A stretch of 64,000 bases of DNA from Euzebya sp051004735 (GTDB taxonomy: Bacteria; Actinomycetota; Nitriliruptoria; Euzebyales; Euzebyaceae): positions 1-64,000 of the forward strand of contig JBPCKA010000065.1 of NCBI GenBank assembly GCA_051004735.1, read 5' to 3'. Numbering within the stretch: the stretch's first letter is position 1; every line of letters starts with the position of its first letter. Positions 18,134 to 26,351 of this stretch are shown here, piece after piece. The notes beneath the pieces are model-generated. The model made no database searches. It was not told the DNA's origin and saw only the letters and a program-made list of their open reading frames with translations. The position numbers and the translations under genes are program-made.

Positions 18134-19695
18134 GTCAACTCCTGGCACGGCAGGGCCCATCATGGGCGTCCCGGCTGCTGTGGTGGACCCTCGTCGTGGC
18201 ATTGGCCTGCGCAACGGGTTCGTTCTGGGCCTCGCAGCGCGCCCAGCGTGGTGTGAGCGCCACCGGCAGGATGGAACTCAGCGGCGCGCTGCAGCCAGAC
18301 GGGACGCTGCAGGTGGATGAACGGTTGGTGATCACCGATCATGTGGGCCAGTCGATCACGCGGGTGATCGCGACCCCCGGGGGCATTGTCTGGCGAGGGG
18401 TCACCGATGCCGCCGAGAACGACGTGGCCCATACCACCCTGCAGGTCACCGACGGCCTGGTCGTGACCGTTGAGGAGGAGCAGTCCTCCGCGGTGCTGAA
18501 CCTGACCTACGAGTTGCGCAACGCCGCCGTCGTCGGGTCTGATGCGGTCGAACTGGTCTGGCCGGTAAGCGATGACCGCAGCCTGTTGGCCCTGACCGCT
18601 CTGACGATCCAGGCCAGTTGGTCCGGGGGCGGACGGCCGCAGGTGGTCCAGGTGCAAGCGCCGGGGACTGCGGCGACGGTGGTCTCCTCCGACGGCGCTC
18701 TGGTGGCGGAGTTGGGCCGCCTTCCCGCTCACCACACCATCGAACTGCACGCGGCCATGCCGTTCAGCGCTGCGCCCATGGGTCCGGCCGAGGATCGTTC
18801 GATCATGCAGTCGATGACCGAAGGTGAATCGGGACCAACGTTGCCCGATGGTGGAGGGCCATGGTGGGTGCCGTTGGTGGTGGCCAGCGTCTTCCTGCTG
18901 GCTTGGGGTGCGCTGCATCGCCGGCATGGGGCCGAACCCGAGGTGTCGTGGCCGGGACCAGTGACCGAACCTCCCAGCACCCACTCCCCCGCTGAGGTGG
19001 CGTGGTTGTTGCACCGTGGATCCGCAAGGGATTCTGATCTGTCGGCCACGCTGTTGGATCTGCAGGCCCGAGGGATCATCATGGTCGCCGAGGGGCCGAC
19101 GTTGCAGGTGTCGGCAGGCCGGGCGCAGGATCTCCAGCCCCATGAGCAGGTGCTGATCGAGTGGCTGCGCGCAGCCGGCAACCAGACAGCCCTAAGCGAC
19201 CTGCAACAGCGGGTCAGGCACGATCCTGACGAGTGGCGCAGCATGCGGCGCAGGTTCAACGTCGCGGTACAGACCTCAGGGCGTTCCAGCGGCCTGCTGG
19301 AACGGACCGTGGACGCCGAGAGCGTGCTCGGGGCCGGTCTGGCGGGGGCCACGATGGTCGTCGGTGGAGTGATAGGTGTGGCCCTGGGACAGCCGGCCTG
19401 GCTGGTCTGTGTGGCCGCGGGGGCCCTCGCGATCGTGTTCACCGACACACTGGCCCGCCGCACTGACGACGGGGCTCGGCTGGCCGCTGACTGGCTGTCA
19501 TACGCCGGTTGGCTGGCTGCCGGCGAGCAGGGATTGATGCCCGGGCACGCCTTGGTTCTGGGTCTGAGGGAGCCAGACGGCGCGTTGCCCAGCAACTGGG
19601 CCACGTCCACCGTGGCACAGCTTCAGGATGCGTTCGTGACCGCCACCAGCTTTGTCGCCGCTCCCAAACGGCGGCTCTCGCGGGTCAGCCGCTGA
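18130..19695 (+). CDS. DUF2207-like membrane protein
   Basis: 521 residues beginning with GTG overlapping the CLC stop (GTGA). Order: N-terminal hydrophobic anchor (about 13-33); extracytoplasmic beta-rich domain with DGTLQVDERLVITDHV and LTYELRNAAVVGSDAVELVWPV; a membrane segment near 240 (WWVPLVVASVFLLAWGAL); a winged-helix-like cytoplasmic part (SPAEVAWLLHRGSARDSDLSATLLDLQARG); and paired membrane helices near 395-440. This is the architecture of DUF2207 predicted membrane proteins. Role unknown; coupling to the CLC gene suggests an envelope or ion-related function, which is inference. Confidence 0.8.
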   Translation: MSQLLARQGPSWASRLLWWTLVVALACATGSFWASQRAQRGVSATGRMELSGALQPDGTLQVDERLVITDHVGQSITRVIATPGGIVWRGVTDAAENDVAHTTLQVTDGLVVTVEEEQSSAVLNLTYELRNAAVVGSDAVELVWPVSDDRSLLALTALTIQASWSGGGRPQVVQVQAPGTAATVVSSDGALVAELGRLPAHHTIELHAAMPFSAAPMGPAEDRSIMQSMTEGESGPTLPDGGGPWWVPLVVASVFLLAWGALHRRHGAEPEVSWPGPVTEPPSTHSPAEVAWLLHRGSARDSDLSATLLDLQARGIIMVAEGPTLQVSAGRAQDLQPHEQVLIEWLRAAGNQTALSDLQQRVRHDPDEWRSMRRRFNVAVQTSGRSSGLLERTVDAESVLGAGLAGATMVVGGVIGVALGQPAWLVCVAAGALAIVFTDTLARRTDDGARLAADWLSYAGWLAAGEQGLMPGHALVLGLREPDGALPSNWATSTVAQLQDAFVTATSFVAAPKRRLSRVSR

Positions 19696-20111
19696 CCGGG
19701 CCACGCGGCAGGTCCAGCACCATTCGAGTGCCCGTGTCGTGCGACGGGGCAGGACCCGGAACGGCTCCTCATCAAGTGACAGCAGGATGGTCCTGGGTTG
19801 GGGATCGGAGGCCACCAGTGTTGCGATCGGGCCGGCGCCGCGAAGGCGATCGCTGGCTGCCACCACCTCCCCCTGGGGGGTCACCAATTGTGCGACGGAA
19901 TCCTCCCCGCCACGGCTGGCTAGCGGATCAGGGACCGCCCCCGCGGAGAACAGCGTGGTCAGATCATCGGCGCGCTGAGCCAACGTGTCATCCAGGCCGC
20001 GCAACAGCAGACGTCGTTGGGTATCGACGATGCCGACGCTGGCGATCACCAAGCCAAGACGACGGCGACCGCCACAGCTGCGATGGCCGTGATGCGAAGC
20101 CGGACCGTCAT
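19685..20111 (-). pseudogene. sensor histidine kinase relic, internal deletion and frameshift
   Basis: The ATG at 20111 overlaps the response-regulator stop. It starts MTVRLRITAIAAVAVAVVLA, a normal first membrane helix, and a TGA ends that frame after one shifted base. The next frame continues as LVIASVGIVDTQRRLLLRGLDDTLAQRADDL and LVTPQGEVVAASDRL, the extracytoplasmic sensor of an OmpR-type kinase, up to PFRVLPRR. A third frame then gives DTGTRMVLDLPRGPVSG and a stop, which looks like the end of a HATPase domain. HAMP, H-box and the N, G1 and G2 boxes are missing (about 250-300 residues). The kinase is dead while its regulator stays intact. Confidence 0.75.
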
Positions 20112-20782
20112 CAGCCGGCACCGTCGGAGGTCAGGCGATACCCGACCCCTCTGACGGTCTGCAGCAGGTCGGTGTCGCCGAGCTTTCGCCGCAGACGGCT
20201 GATGTACACCTCGACAATGTTGTCATCGCCGTCATATGCCTGGTCCCATACCGCGTCCAGGATCTGCTGCTTGTTGAGGACCTGTCCCGGGCGACGGGCC
20301 AGGTAGGCAAGAACGTCGAACTCACGGGCGGTGACCTCGACCTCGCGGTCGCCCACCATGACCCGGTGTGCGGCCGGCAGGATGGTCAAACAGCCCACCT
20401 GCAACGGGATTGGCGAACGGGCGCCCGACCGTCGCATCAGCGCGTTGATGCGCGCCAGCAGCACCGTGAAGGAGAACGGTTTGGTCAGGTAGTCGTCCGC
20501 GCCGGTGTCAAGCCCCTCAGCCTCGTCATACTCGCCGTCCTTGGCGGTCAGCATCAAAATGGGGGTCCAGTCCCCCTCGGCGCGCAGATCCGCACACACC
20601 TGATAGCCGTTACGTCCGGGCAGCATGAGGTCCAGGACCACGACCTCATAGGTGCCGTCCAAGGCCATCGCGCGACCCATCAGACCGTCATGCGCCAAGT
20701 CGACGATCAACCCTTCGGCCTGCAGTCCACGCTGCAGGCTCGCCGCCAACTTGCGGTCATCGTCCACAACAAGCAACGTCAT
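20111..20782 (-). CDS. OmpR/PhoB-family response regulator
   Basis: 223 residues. The receiver domain (1-118) has the acidic pair in VVDDD, the phosphoacceptor Asp in VVVLDLMLPGRNGYQ, Thr in MLTAKDGEYDE and Lys in DDYLTKPFSFTVL. The C-terminal winged helix (about 125-220) has REVEVTAREFDVLAYLARRPG, VYISRLRRKLGD and VRGVGYRL. The downstream kinase gene is a collapsed relic, so the regulator is now an orphan, cross-phosphorylated or dependent on small phosphodonors. A divergent PepSY gene starts 121 bp away, with tandem direct repeats between them that fit OmpR-type binding. Confidence 0.93.
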   Translation of the reverse strand: MTLLVVDDDRKLAASLQRGLQAEGLIVDLAHDGLMGRAMALDGTYEVVVLDLMLPGRNGYQVCADLRAEGDWTPILMLTAKDGEYDEAEGLDTGADDYLTKPFSFTVLLARINALMRRSGARSPIPLQVGCLTILPAAHRVMVGDREVEVTAREFDVLAYLARRPGQVLNKQQILDAVWDQAYDGDDNIVEVYISRLRRKLGDTDLLQTVRGVGYRLTSDGAG

Positions 20783-20803
20783 GCGGCCCGATCGTGCCAG
20801 GGT

Positions 20804-20822
20804 CGCCTGAACTGCGCCTGAA
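20804..20822. promoter_or_regulatory. tandem direct repeat, candidate response-regulator site
   Basis: CGCCTGAA-3 nt-CGCCTGAA, an exact direct repeat with an 11-bp period, between the divergent response-regulator and PepSY genes. Eleven-bp spaced direct repeats are the usual binding layout for OmpR/PhoB dimers. Proposed to control one or both genes. Confidence 0.5.
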
Positions 20823-20887
20823 ACGCGTCGTGTCAGGACCTGTTCAGTAACGCATTCCAAGCTTTGACTCATCCGCATTCCCCAGAC

Positions 20888-20896
20888 AGGAGGTGA
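20888..20896 (+). promoter_or_regulatory. strong Shine-Dalgarno of PepSY gene
   Basis: AGGAGGTGA, near-complete complement to the 16S 3' end, 6 nt before the ATG at 20903. One of the strongest ribosome sites in the window, suggesting high expression. Confidence 0.75.
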
Positions 20897-20902
20897 AATC
20901 AG

Positions 20903-21229
20903 ATGAACCGCAGAGTCATGAGCGTTGTGGCGGCAGGAGCCCTGTCCACCGCATTGATCGGTGGTGGTGTCGCCCTTGCCGGTGGTGAGGATCAGGCCGA
21001 AGGCCCGGACGTCCCCATCGAAAGTCCGGATCTGGAGCGCGCCTCTGCCGCGGCTCTGGCCCATACGGGCGAGGGCCGCGTCACCGGTACCGAGGTTGAG
21101 GACGAGGAGAGCTACTACGAAGTCGAGGTCACACTCGACAACGGCCGAGAGGTCGATGTGCAGCTTGACCGCTGGTTCACCGTCGTCGGTACCGAGGGTG
21201 ATGATCCCGGTGCCGCAGACGACCAGTAA
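20903..21229 (+). CDS. small exported PepSY-domain protein
   Basis: 108 residues: signal peptide (1-27, hydrophobic VVAAGALSTALIGGGVALA), then an acidic mature part with one PepSY module (LERASAAALAHTGEGRVTGTEVEDEESYYEVEVTLDNG). PepSY modules are thought to inhibit peptidases or sense envelope conditions. It is divergent from an OmpR-type regulator, a pairing frequent in actinobacteria where the PepSY protein is a target of the two-component system. A strong hairpin terminator follows. Confidence 0.85.
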   Translation: MNRRVMSVVAAGALSTALIGGGVALAGGEDQAEGPDVPIESPDLERASAAALAHTGEGRVTGTEVEDEESYYEVEVTLDNGREVDVQLDRWFTVVGTEGDDPGAADDQ

Positions 21230-21256
21230 TCGATAGGCGTCTAACCGATGGACGTC

Positions 21257-21288
21257 GATGGCCCGCACACGTTGTTGTGCGGGCCATC
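21257..21288 (+). terminator. hairpin terminator after PepSY gene
   Basis: Perfect 12-bp stem GATGGCCCGCAC/GTGCGGGCCATC with an 8-nt loop, followed by TTT. Located 28 nt after the PepSY stop and before the MaoC gene, so it separates the two transcripts. Confidence 0.75.
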
Positions 21289-21362
21289 TTTGGGAGTAGC
21301 GCCTCACCGCTGGTTAGCCTGCCCTGGCAGCCCCTGCCACCCACCGATACAGGAGAACACGC

Positions 21363-21875
21363 ATGCAATTCGGCCGCTACCTCGAAGAGTTCACGGTTGG
21401 CGACGTGTACAAGCACTGGCCCGGCAAGACCATCACGCAGGCCGAGGACATCCTGTTTTGCGCCATCACCCAGAACCAGCATCCGCTGCACTCCGATGAC
21501 AACTACGCGGCGGCCGCGACCCCTCACGGCAAGGCCATGGTCGTGGGCAACCTGGTCTATTCCGTCGTGCTGGGTCAAAGCGTCCCCGACGTGTCCGGAC
21601 GAGCGATCGCCAACCTGGAGATCCAGTCGCTGAAGCATGCCAACCCGACGTTCCACGGGGACACCATCTACTCCCAGACCGAGGTTCTTGACGTACGGGA
21701 GTCCTCGTCCAAGCCGGACCGGGGCATCGTCACCGTGCGCACCATCGGCTACACCCAGGAGGGAACCGTCGTGTGTGAGTTCACCCGCAAGGTGCTGATT
21801 CCAAAGCGGGAGCGGGCCGGCGAGGAGTTCCCGGGCCGCCCCGAGCCCCGACTACCCCCCAGATCTGAGCCCTAG
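21363..21875 (+). CDS. MaoC-family dehydratase (hot-dog fold)
   Basis: 170 residues. VGDVYKHWPGKTITQAEDILFCAITQNQHPLHSDDNYA carries the hydratase signature with its conserved His and Asp, followed by PHGKAMVVGNLVYSVVLG and FHGDTIYSQTEVLDVRES. MaoC enzymes hydrate or dehydrate enoyl-CoAs; the N-terminal form is similar to mesaconyl-CoA/methylfumaryl-CoA hydratases. A CitE-like lyase in the window could act with it, but the genes are 15 kb apart. An AGGAG ribosome site precedes the ATG. The final residues (PPRSEP) are encoded by the first copy of the palindromic repeat array, so the C terminus has been set by the repeat. Confidence 0.85.
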   Translation: MQFGRYLEEFTVGDVYKHWPGKTITQAEDILFCAITQNQHPLHSDDNYAAAATPHGKAMVVGNLVYSVVLGQSVPDVSGRAIANLEIQSLKHANPTFHGDTIYSQTEVLDVRESSSKPDRGIVTVRTIGYTQEGTVVCEFTRKVLIPKRERAGEEFPGRPEPRLPPRSEP

Positions 21876-22019
21876 AGGGGTGGGCCCTGATTCCTCAGAT
21901 CTGAGCTCTAGTGGGGCAAATCGGGCCGAACCCTCAGATCTGAGGTCTAGAGGGGTGGGCCCTGATTCCTCAGATCTGAGCTCTAGTGGGGCAAATCGGG
22001 CCGAACCCTCAGATCTGAG
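21860..22019. repeat. CAGATCTGAG palindromic repeat array (five copies)
   Basis: Five exact CAGATCTGAG copies at 21860, 21896, 21935, 21971 and 22010, spaced 36, 39, 36 and 39 nt. They form about two tandem copies of a 75-bp unit (21871-21945 and 21946-22020), almost identical. Most copies extend to the palindrome CTCAGATCTGAG. The array lies between the convergent MaoC and Dps genes; copy 1 is inside the MaoC frame. On the minus strand alternate copies continue as GAGGGTTCGG, as in the second array near 57.4 kb. Confidence 0.9.
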
Positions 22020-22038
22020 AATTGGGAGGGTCTGAGGT

Positions 22039-22536
22039 TTAGGAGGGGAGGTTGCCGGCGGCGCTCTCGAGGTGTGCGCGGACGAACCACTGGAACAACT
22101 CGAGCTGGTCGATCTGGGCGATGATCATGTCCTGGGTGACCGGATCCAACTCCTCGAACTCCTCCATCGCTGCACGATGATCGGCGATGACACCGTCATA
22201 GACCCTATTCAGGGCCTTGAGGTGGGTCTTGACGTCTGCACGCATCACGTCGTACTCATCCCAGGTACGGGTTGAGGCGACATGCCCGGGAGTCCCGACC
22301 GGCTGGCCGCCCAGCGTCGCGATGCGTTCGGCAATCGCATCGGTCATCAGGCGGACGGCATCGACGTGTGGATCAAGCATCTCATGGACGCCGATGAAGT
22401 TCGGGCCGACCACGTTCCAATGAATGTGCTTGAGGGTCAGTTGCAGATCGATCAGCGAGACCAGGCGCTGTTGCAACTGCGTGCGGACCTTCTCCGCGGC
22501 GCCGTCGTCGAGTCCTGGAATTGACATGGATGGCAT
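22039..22536 (-). CDS. dps: Dps-family DNA-binding ferritin-like protein
   Basis: 165 residues. The dinuclear iron site between subunits is seen in LKHIHWNVVGPNFIGVHEML followed by DPHVDAVR: His, then His, Asp and Glu in the Dps arrangement. A long four-helix body follows, ending QWFVRAHLESAAG. Dps oxidises Fe(II) with peroxide, stores iron and coats DNA under starvation or oxidative stress. Little N-terminal basic tail is present, so DNA binding may be weak. The palindromic array lies directly behind its stop. Confidence 0.93.
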   Translation of the reverse strand: MPSMSIPGLDDGAAEKVRTQLQQRLVSLIDLQLTLKHIHWNVVGPNFIGVHEMLDPHVDAVRLMTDAIAERIATLGGQPVGTPGHVASTRTWDEYDVMRADVKTHLKALNRVYDGVIADHRAAMEEFEELDPVTQDMIIAQIDQLELFQWFVRAHLESAAGNLPS

Positions 22537-22624
22537 CTGGGCTCATCTCCTTGAGGCTTGGGGCATGACCGTGTGGGGTGCTACCACAGCCATTGCCACC
22601 TCAGAGCCTTGGGAAACCCATCGC

Positions 22625-24325
22625 CTATCCAGCCAGAGCCGCCGCCACCTCATCCGAGATAACCGAACTACCACCCACGACCAGCAGGCCAGTGGTGTGC
22701 TGCGACAACCATTCCTCGCTCTCAGGCGAGCCGTTGATATCCACACCGTCAACCAGCAGTAATGGCGATCCCGCGAGTGCCGCGGCGGGTCCGGCAGCAA
22801 GCGCGTCCGGGAAGTTACGGCCCGTCGCGATCCAGATGGTGCTGGCGTTGAGGCCAGCGTTCTGCGCGGCGCTGGCCACGGCCACACTAGTGCCATACCG
22901 CGTGGGACCCGCCAGCCGGTTGACCTGACCCCCCGCCGCCGCCGCGGCATCATCTGCCACCGCAGCGCTGATCGCAGCCGTTCCTCCGATCACGATCACG
23001 CGAGAGGGCTGGTACTGCGCCAACAACTCCTCCACCGAGTCCGGCAGTCGGGAACCCTGCACCAACAGCACCGGTGTCCGGGTTCCCGCGGCCAGAGCGC
23101 TGGCCGACAGGGCATCGGGCCAGGCCCGACTCTCCTCATCTGCATCCCCCAGGGCCAGGATGACCTGATCCAACCGGGGCACCTCGGGGTAGGTCAGAAT
23201 CTCCCGGGCGACTGCCGCGCTCAGCGCGTAGCGATCCTGTGCGGTGATGCGAGCGATGTTGTGGACGCCGGCGTCGGAAAGATCCTGCTCGACCTGTGAC
23301 CCCAACTGGGCCGTCGTCCCCATGACATAGGCGTTGGGGGCGTCCAACCTCCGGACCTCGGCGATGACATCACCAGCAAGCCCATCGCGACCGGACAGCA
23401 GGATCGGCGAGTCCAGCAGACCAGCCAGGGGTGCTGCGACCAGTGCCTCGACGTGGCTGTCGGCAGGAACGATGATGACCGCACGTGCGCTGTCGTGGGT
23501 CGCCACGGACAACGCCACGGCGGTTTCCAGACGGTTGGTACCCGCAAGACGACTGAAGTCCCCGTCACCGACCGGGCCGCTGTCGTTGACCACGGAGGAT
23601 TCACATCCGGGTGCCTGAGCGGGAGCGGGGGCGCCGTCATCGGCAGGGGCCTCAGCGGGCTCGCACGGGGGAATCGGTGCGGGGGCGTCAGGGAAGTCGC
23701 CCCGTTCCTCTGCGGCGATCAGCGACGGATACGGATTCAGGCGTCCAGACTGTTCGGCCATGTCCACGTCGTAGATCTCAAAATGGACATGTGGGATTCC
23801 CGGCCCATTGCCTGAATCGCCCACCCAGGCGATGTGCTGACCCCGCTCGACCCGCACACCCTTGGCAATTCCCGGCGCGTAGGCATTCTCCGGCCCGCCA
23901 TCCCCGTCGCCCGGGTCATCATCTGCCGTGCCAGGGCTGTCATCGTTGATGTGGATGTAGGAATACTCCAGGCCATCGTCGCCGCACAACGTCAAGGCGT
24001 ACCCGTAGGACGGCATCGGCTCGTCCACCCCGGTGATCTTGCAAATCTCGCCGTCGACAACGGCGTGGAGGGGGACCATCTTGCTGGCCATGACGTCCGT
24101 CGCGCGGTGGACCCGAGTGCCACCCCCCCGCGAGTCGAAGTACCCGTCATACAGCGGCCGTTGATAACTGCCTTCTGAGATGGGGAAGGTCATGTCAACG
24201 ACGCGGTCATATCCCTCCCCGCCGGCGTCCTGGGCGGCGGCAGGCAGCGCGCCCAGTCCGAGCGTGAACAGCATGAGGAGGGCCGCCACGGTCGGATGCA
24301 CACGAAAGCGATGCATTCGTTCCAT
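22625..24325 (-). CDS. secreted M23-type peptidase with three cell-wall-binding repeats
   Basis: 566 residues: signal peptide (1-31, ending LPAAAQ), an M23/LytM-like domain (about 40-215), then three type-2 wall-binding repeats (about 258-560). Zinc ligands of the M23 fold are suggested by RVHRATDVMASK (HxxxD) and GIPHVHFEIYD (HxH); GQHIAWVGDSGNGPG is the usual glycine-rich loop. It should cut peptidoglycan cross-links or stem peptides, or bind them. An acidic insertion (ENAYAPGIAKGV region) widens the domain. ATG 24325 is preferred to a TTG two codons earlier. Confidence 0.87.
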   Translation of the reverse strand: MERMHRFRVHPTVAALLMLFTLGLGALPAAAQDAGGEGYDRVVDMTFPISEGSYQRPLYDGYFDSRGGGTRVHRATDVMASKMVPLHAVVDGEICKITGVDEPMPSYGYALTLCGDDGLEYSYIHINDDSPGTADDDPGDGDGGPENAYAPGIAKGVRVERGQHIAWVGDSGNGPGIPHVHFEIYDVDMAEQSGRLNPYPSLIAAEERGDFPDAPAPIPPCEPAEAPADDGAPAPAQAPGCESSVVNDSGPVGDGDFSRLAGTNRLETAVALSVATHDSARAVIIVPADSHVEALVAAPLAGLLDSPILLSGRDGLAGDVIAEVRRLDAPNAYVMGTTAQLGSQVEQDLSDAGVHNIARITAQDRYALSAAVAREILTYPEVPRLDQVILALGDADEESRAWPDALSASALAAGTRTPVLLVQGSRLPDSVEELLAQYQPSRVIVIGGTAAISAAVADDAAAAAGGQVNRLAGPTRYGTSVAVASAAQNAGLNASTIWIATGRNFPDALAAGPAAALAGSPLLLVDGVDINGSPESEEWLSQHTTGLLVVGGSSVISDEVAAALAG

Positions 24326-24402
24326 TCGCAAGAGTGTCGGCGCTATCTGCTCAGACGTAACCTGGCCGATGCGACAGGTTTAGGACTTGCAGAATGAAAG
24401 AA

Positions 24403-24441
24403 GCGACCTGCCGTGTCGGGGGGGAGGACACGGCAGGTCGC
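24403..24441 (-). terminator. terminator of the pspA transcript
   Basis: A perfect 15-bp stem, GCGACCTGCCGTGTC paired with its complement, around a 9-nt loop; on the minus strand it is followed by TTCTTTCATTCT. It lies about 80 nt downstream of pspA and just before the M23 gene start, insulating that gene. Confidence 0.8.
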
Positions 24442-24518
24442 CTACAGCCGATGATATCGCGTGGTGTGCCGCGCGACCAGTGTTGCAATTGATACTTCGT
24501 GGACATGTCGGAGAGGGC

Positions 24519-25322
24519 TCAGCCGGTCGCCTCAGTGCCAGGCGTGGTCTGGGTCGCCGGCGCTTCTGCCGGAGCCGGCGCCGGTGCGGCAGGTGCCGCG
24601 GAGTCCAGTCCCAGCTCCGAGCGAATCTGGGACAGCCGCGCCTGGGCCTCGGTATTCAGTGCGGCCTGCTCGATCTCGAGCATCCTGCCCTCGACCGATT
24701 CCCCTTGCAGTTCCTGGTGGCCCTGTGCCTTGGCGATGCGGGCCTCGATCTTGTCCCGCACTTCATCGAAGCTGGGGGTGTCCTGACCCACGGTCTCGGT
24801 GAGAGCGGCCATGGCCTTGTTCATCTGCTCCTGCATCTTGGCCTGATCAAGCTGGCTCATGAGCTTTTGCCGCTCGGACAGCTTCTTTTGCAGGGCCGTG
24901 GAGTTCTGCTGTACCGCAGCCTTGGCCTGGTCGGCTGACTGTGCCTGCTGCAGGGACAGGGCCTTGAGATTCTCCACCTCATGCTCCACGGCAATCAGCC
25001 GGTTGGCGAAAGACTCGGCGGCGGCGGTGTACTCGCTGACCTTCTTGGTGTCGCCTTTTTGGGTGGCGTCCTCGGCCATCAGCACAGCTTGGCGCGCGGA
25101 CTTGGAGATCTTCTCCATCTCCTCCATCGCCCGGTTCAGACGCATCTCGTTCTGCTTCTGATTGGCGATGACGTTCGCCGCATTCTCCTTCAGCTTCCGA
25201 TGCTGCTCCTGGGCCTCCATGATCGCCTGCTCCAGCTGGACCTTGGGGTCGGCGGCCTCATTGAAACGACCGGTGAGCAAAGCCACCAGGTAGTTCCATG
25301 AACGACGAAACAACTTGAACAT
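24519..25322 (-). CDS. pspA: PspA/IM30 (Vipp1) membrane-stress protein
   Basis: 267 residues. FKLFRRSWNYLVALLTGRFNEAADPKVQLEQAIMEAQEQH is the amphipathic N-terminal helix and start of the PspA coiled coil. Coiled coil runs to about residue 215, followed by a low-complexity Ala/Pro-rich tail (SAAPAAPAPAPAEAPA). PspA binds stressed inner membrane and forms ESCRT-III-like assemblies. It starts 1 nt after the stop of an upstream coiled-coil membrane protein, so the two form an operon, closed by a strong terminator. Confidence 0.94.
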   Translation of the reverse strand: MFKLFRRSWNYLVALLTGRFNEAADPKVQLEQAIMEAQEQHRKLKENAANVIANQKQNEMRLNRAMEEMEKISKSARQAVLMAEDATQKGDTKKVSEYTAAAESFANRLIAVEHEVENLKALSLQQAQSADQAKAAVQQNSTALQKKLSERQKLMSQLDQAKMQEQMNKAMAALTETVGQDTPSFDEVRDKIEARIAKAQGHQELQGESVEGRMLEIEQAALNTEAQARLSQIRSELGLDSAAPAAPAPAPAEAPATQTTPGTEATG

Positions 25323-25323
25323 T

Positions 25324-26085
25324 CTACGTCACTCCCATCTGGGCGGTTCCACCGCCGGTTTCTTCCAGCGCCTGACGTAACGCTTCCATCTCCCCGACAA
25401 GGCTGTCGATATCTGAGCCAAGCCCGGTCAGTTCTCCATGATCACCTGACAGCGACAACTCAACGGCTCTCGCAACCGCTTCGTCCAAGCGTGCATCCAA
25501 CAATCGCAGACGATCAGCCGCTTCACCAGTTACGCGCTGCAGACGCTCGGCCGTTGCAACCTGCGACTGCAACGCCTGAAGGCGAGCACGGTTGCTGTCA
25601 CTGGGGGACCGTTGGGCGTCGATCTGTGCCTGGGTCAGCGCCCGCTGCGCCTGCCCGGGTTCCAATTGATGCAATCCGTCCTCAAGCGCCTGACCTCGCT
25701 GGGCGATCCTCCAGGCCTCGCGGACACCGTCATGGATCCGCTGGCCGATCTGCTCCAGACGTTGCTTCAACGGGCCCGCCTGGGCGCCGTGCACGACCTT
25801 GTCATAGCGGGCCTGGGCGATCTGGGTCTCCTGCACGTAGTCCCGCCAGGGGGAGCGGAGGCTGGCGGGATCAATCGTGTTCGCACCGCCCCGTCGTGGC
25901 ACCGCGGACAGGACCTTCGCCGCGTAGGCGCCGACTCCGATCACGGCTCCCACGGGCCCGACCGCGAGGATGCCCAAGGCCGCTGCCCCGCCCAGCAGCA
26001 GAATCGAGGACGGCGCCATGATCGACCGCGCGACGCGCGGGGTCAGGAAGCGGTCCCTGAAGGACTGGTCCTCGATTGCTGTCAC
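25324..26085 (-). CDS. coiled-coil membrane protein, PspA partner
   Basis: 253 residues from GTG. Residues 20-57 hold one or two hydrophobic segments (SSILLLGGAAALGILAVGPVGAVIGVGAYAAKVL). The rest is long helical and coiled-coil sequence, rich in Gln, Arg and Ala (KQRLEQIGQRIHDGVREAWR, LQALQSQVATAERLQRV). No named family is recognised. It is translated immediately before PspA and probably anchors or recruits it at the membrane; that role is inferred from operon position. Confidence 0.75.
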   Translation of the reverse strand: MTAIEDQSFRDRFLTPRVARSIMAPSSILLLGGAAALGILAVGPVGAVIGVGAYAAKVLSAVPRRGGANTIDPASLRSPWRDYVQETQIAQARYDKVVHGAQAGPLKQRLEQIGQRIHDGVREAWRIAQRGQALEDGLHQLEPGQAQRALTQAQIDAQRSPSDSNRARLQALQSQVATAERLQRVTGEAADRLRLLDARLDEAVARAVELSLSGDHGELTGLGSDIDSLVGEMEALRQALEETGGGTAQMGVT

Positions 26086-26195
26086 AAGCCGGCAGACTAG
26101 CGCCCGCGGTCACCGTCAGCGAGGCAGATGGGGGGTTTGTCCCGGCCGTGTCAGGGAATATTGGGGGTCTTCAACTACTGCGGAAAGTCATCTGG

Positions 26196-26351
26196 ATGGA
26201 CGCGACCACGATCGTGATCATCGTCTTTGTGGCACTGGTGGTGCTGGTGATCGGCGCGTTGCTGATCCAACGCCGCCGTCGTCAAGGCGGGATCCATGTC
26301 ACCTCGGGCCGCGGCGCTTCGCCGCCCAAGGGGGCGGGCCATGACGATTGA
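26196..26351 (+). CDS. single-pass small membrane protein
   Basis: 51 residues: MDATTIVIIVFVALVVLVIG forms a transmembrane helix, followed by RRRRQ as cytoplasmic anchor and a short polar tail. Divergent from the PspA operon (110 bp apart). Its stop lies 11 nt inside the next gene, so it is coupled to two PRC-barrel genes. No known function. Confidence 0.65.
   Translation: MDATTIVIIVFVALVVLVIGALLIQRRRRQGGIHVTSGRGASPPKGAGHDD

Noticed and set aside
21860..22019. CRISPR-like regular repeats
   Set aside because: The repeat unit is only 10-12 bp and palindromic, the 'spacers' are themselves repeated, and no cas gene is in the window.
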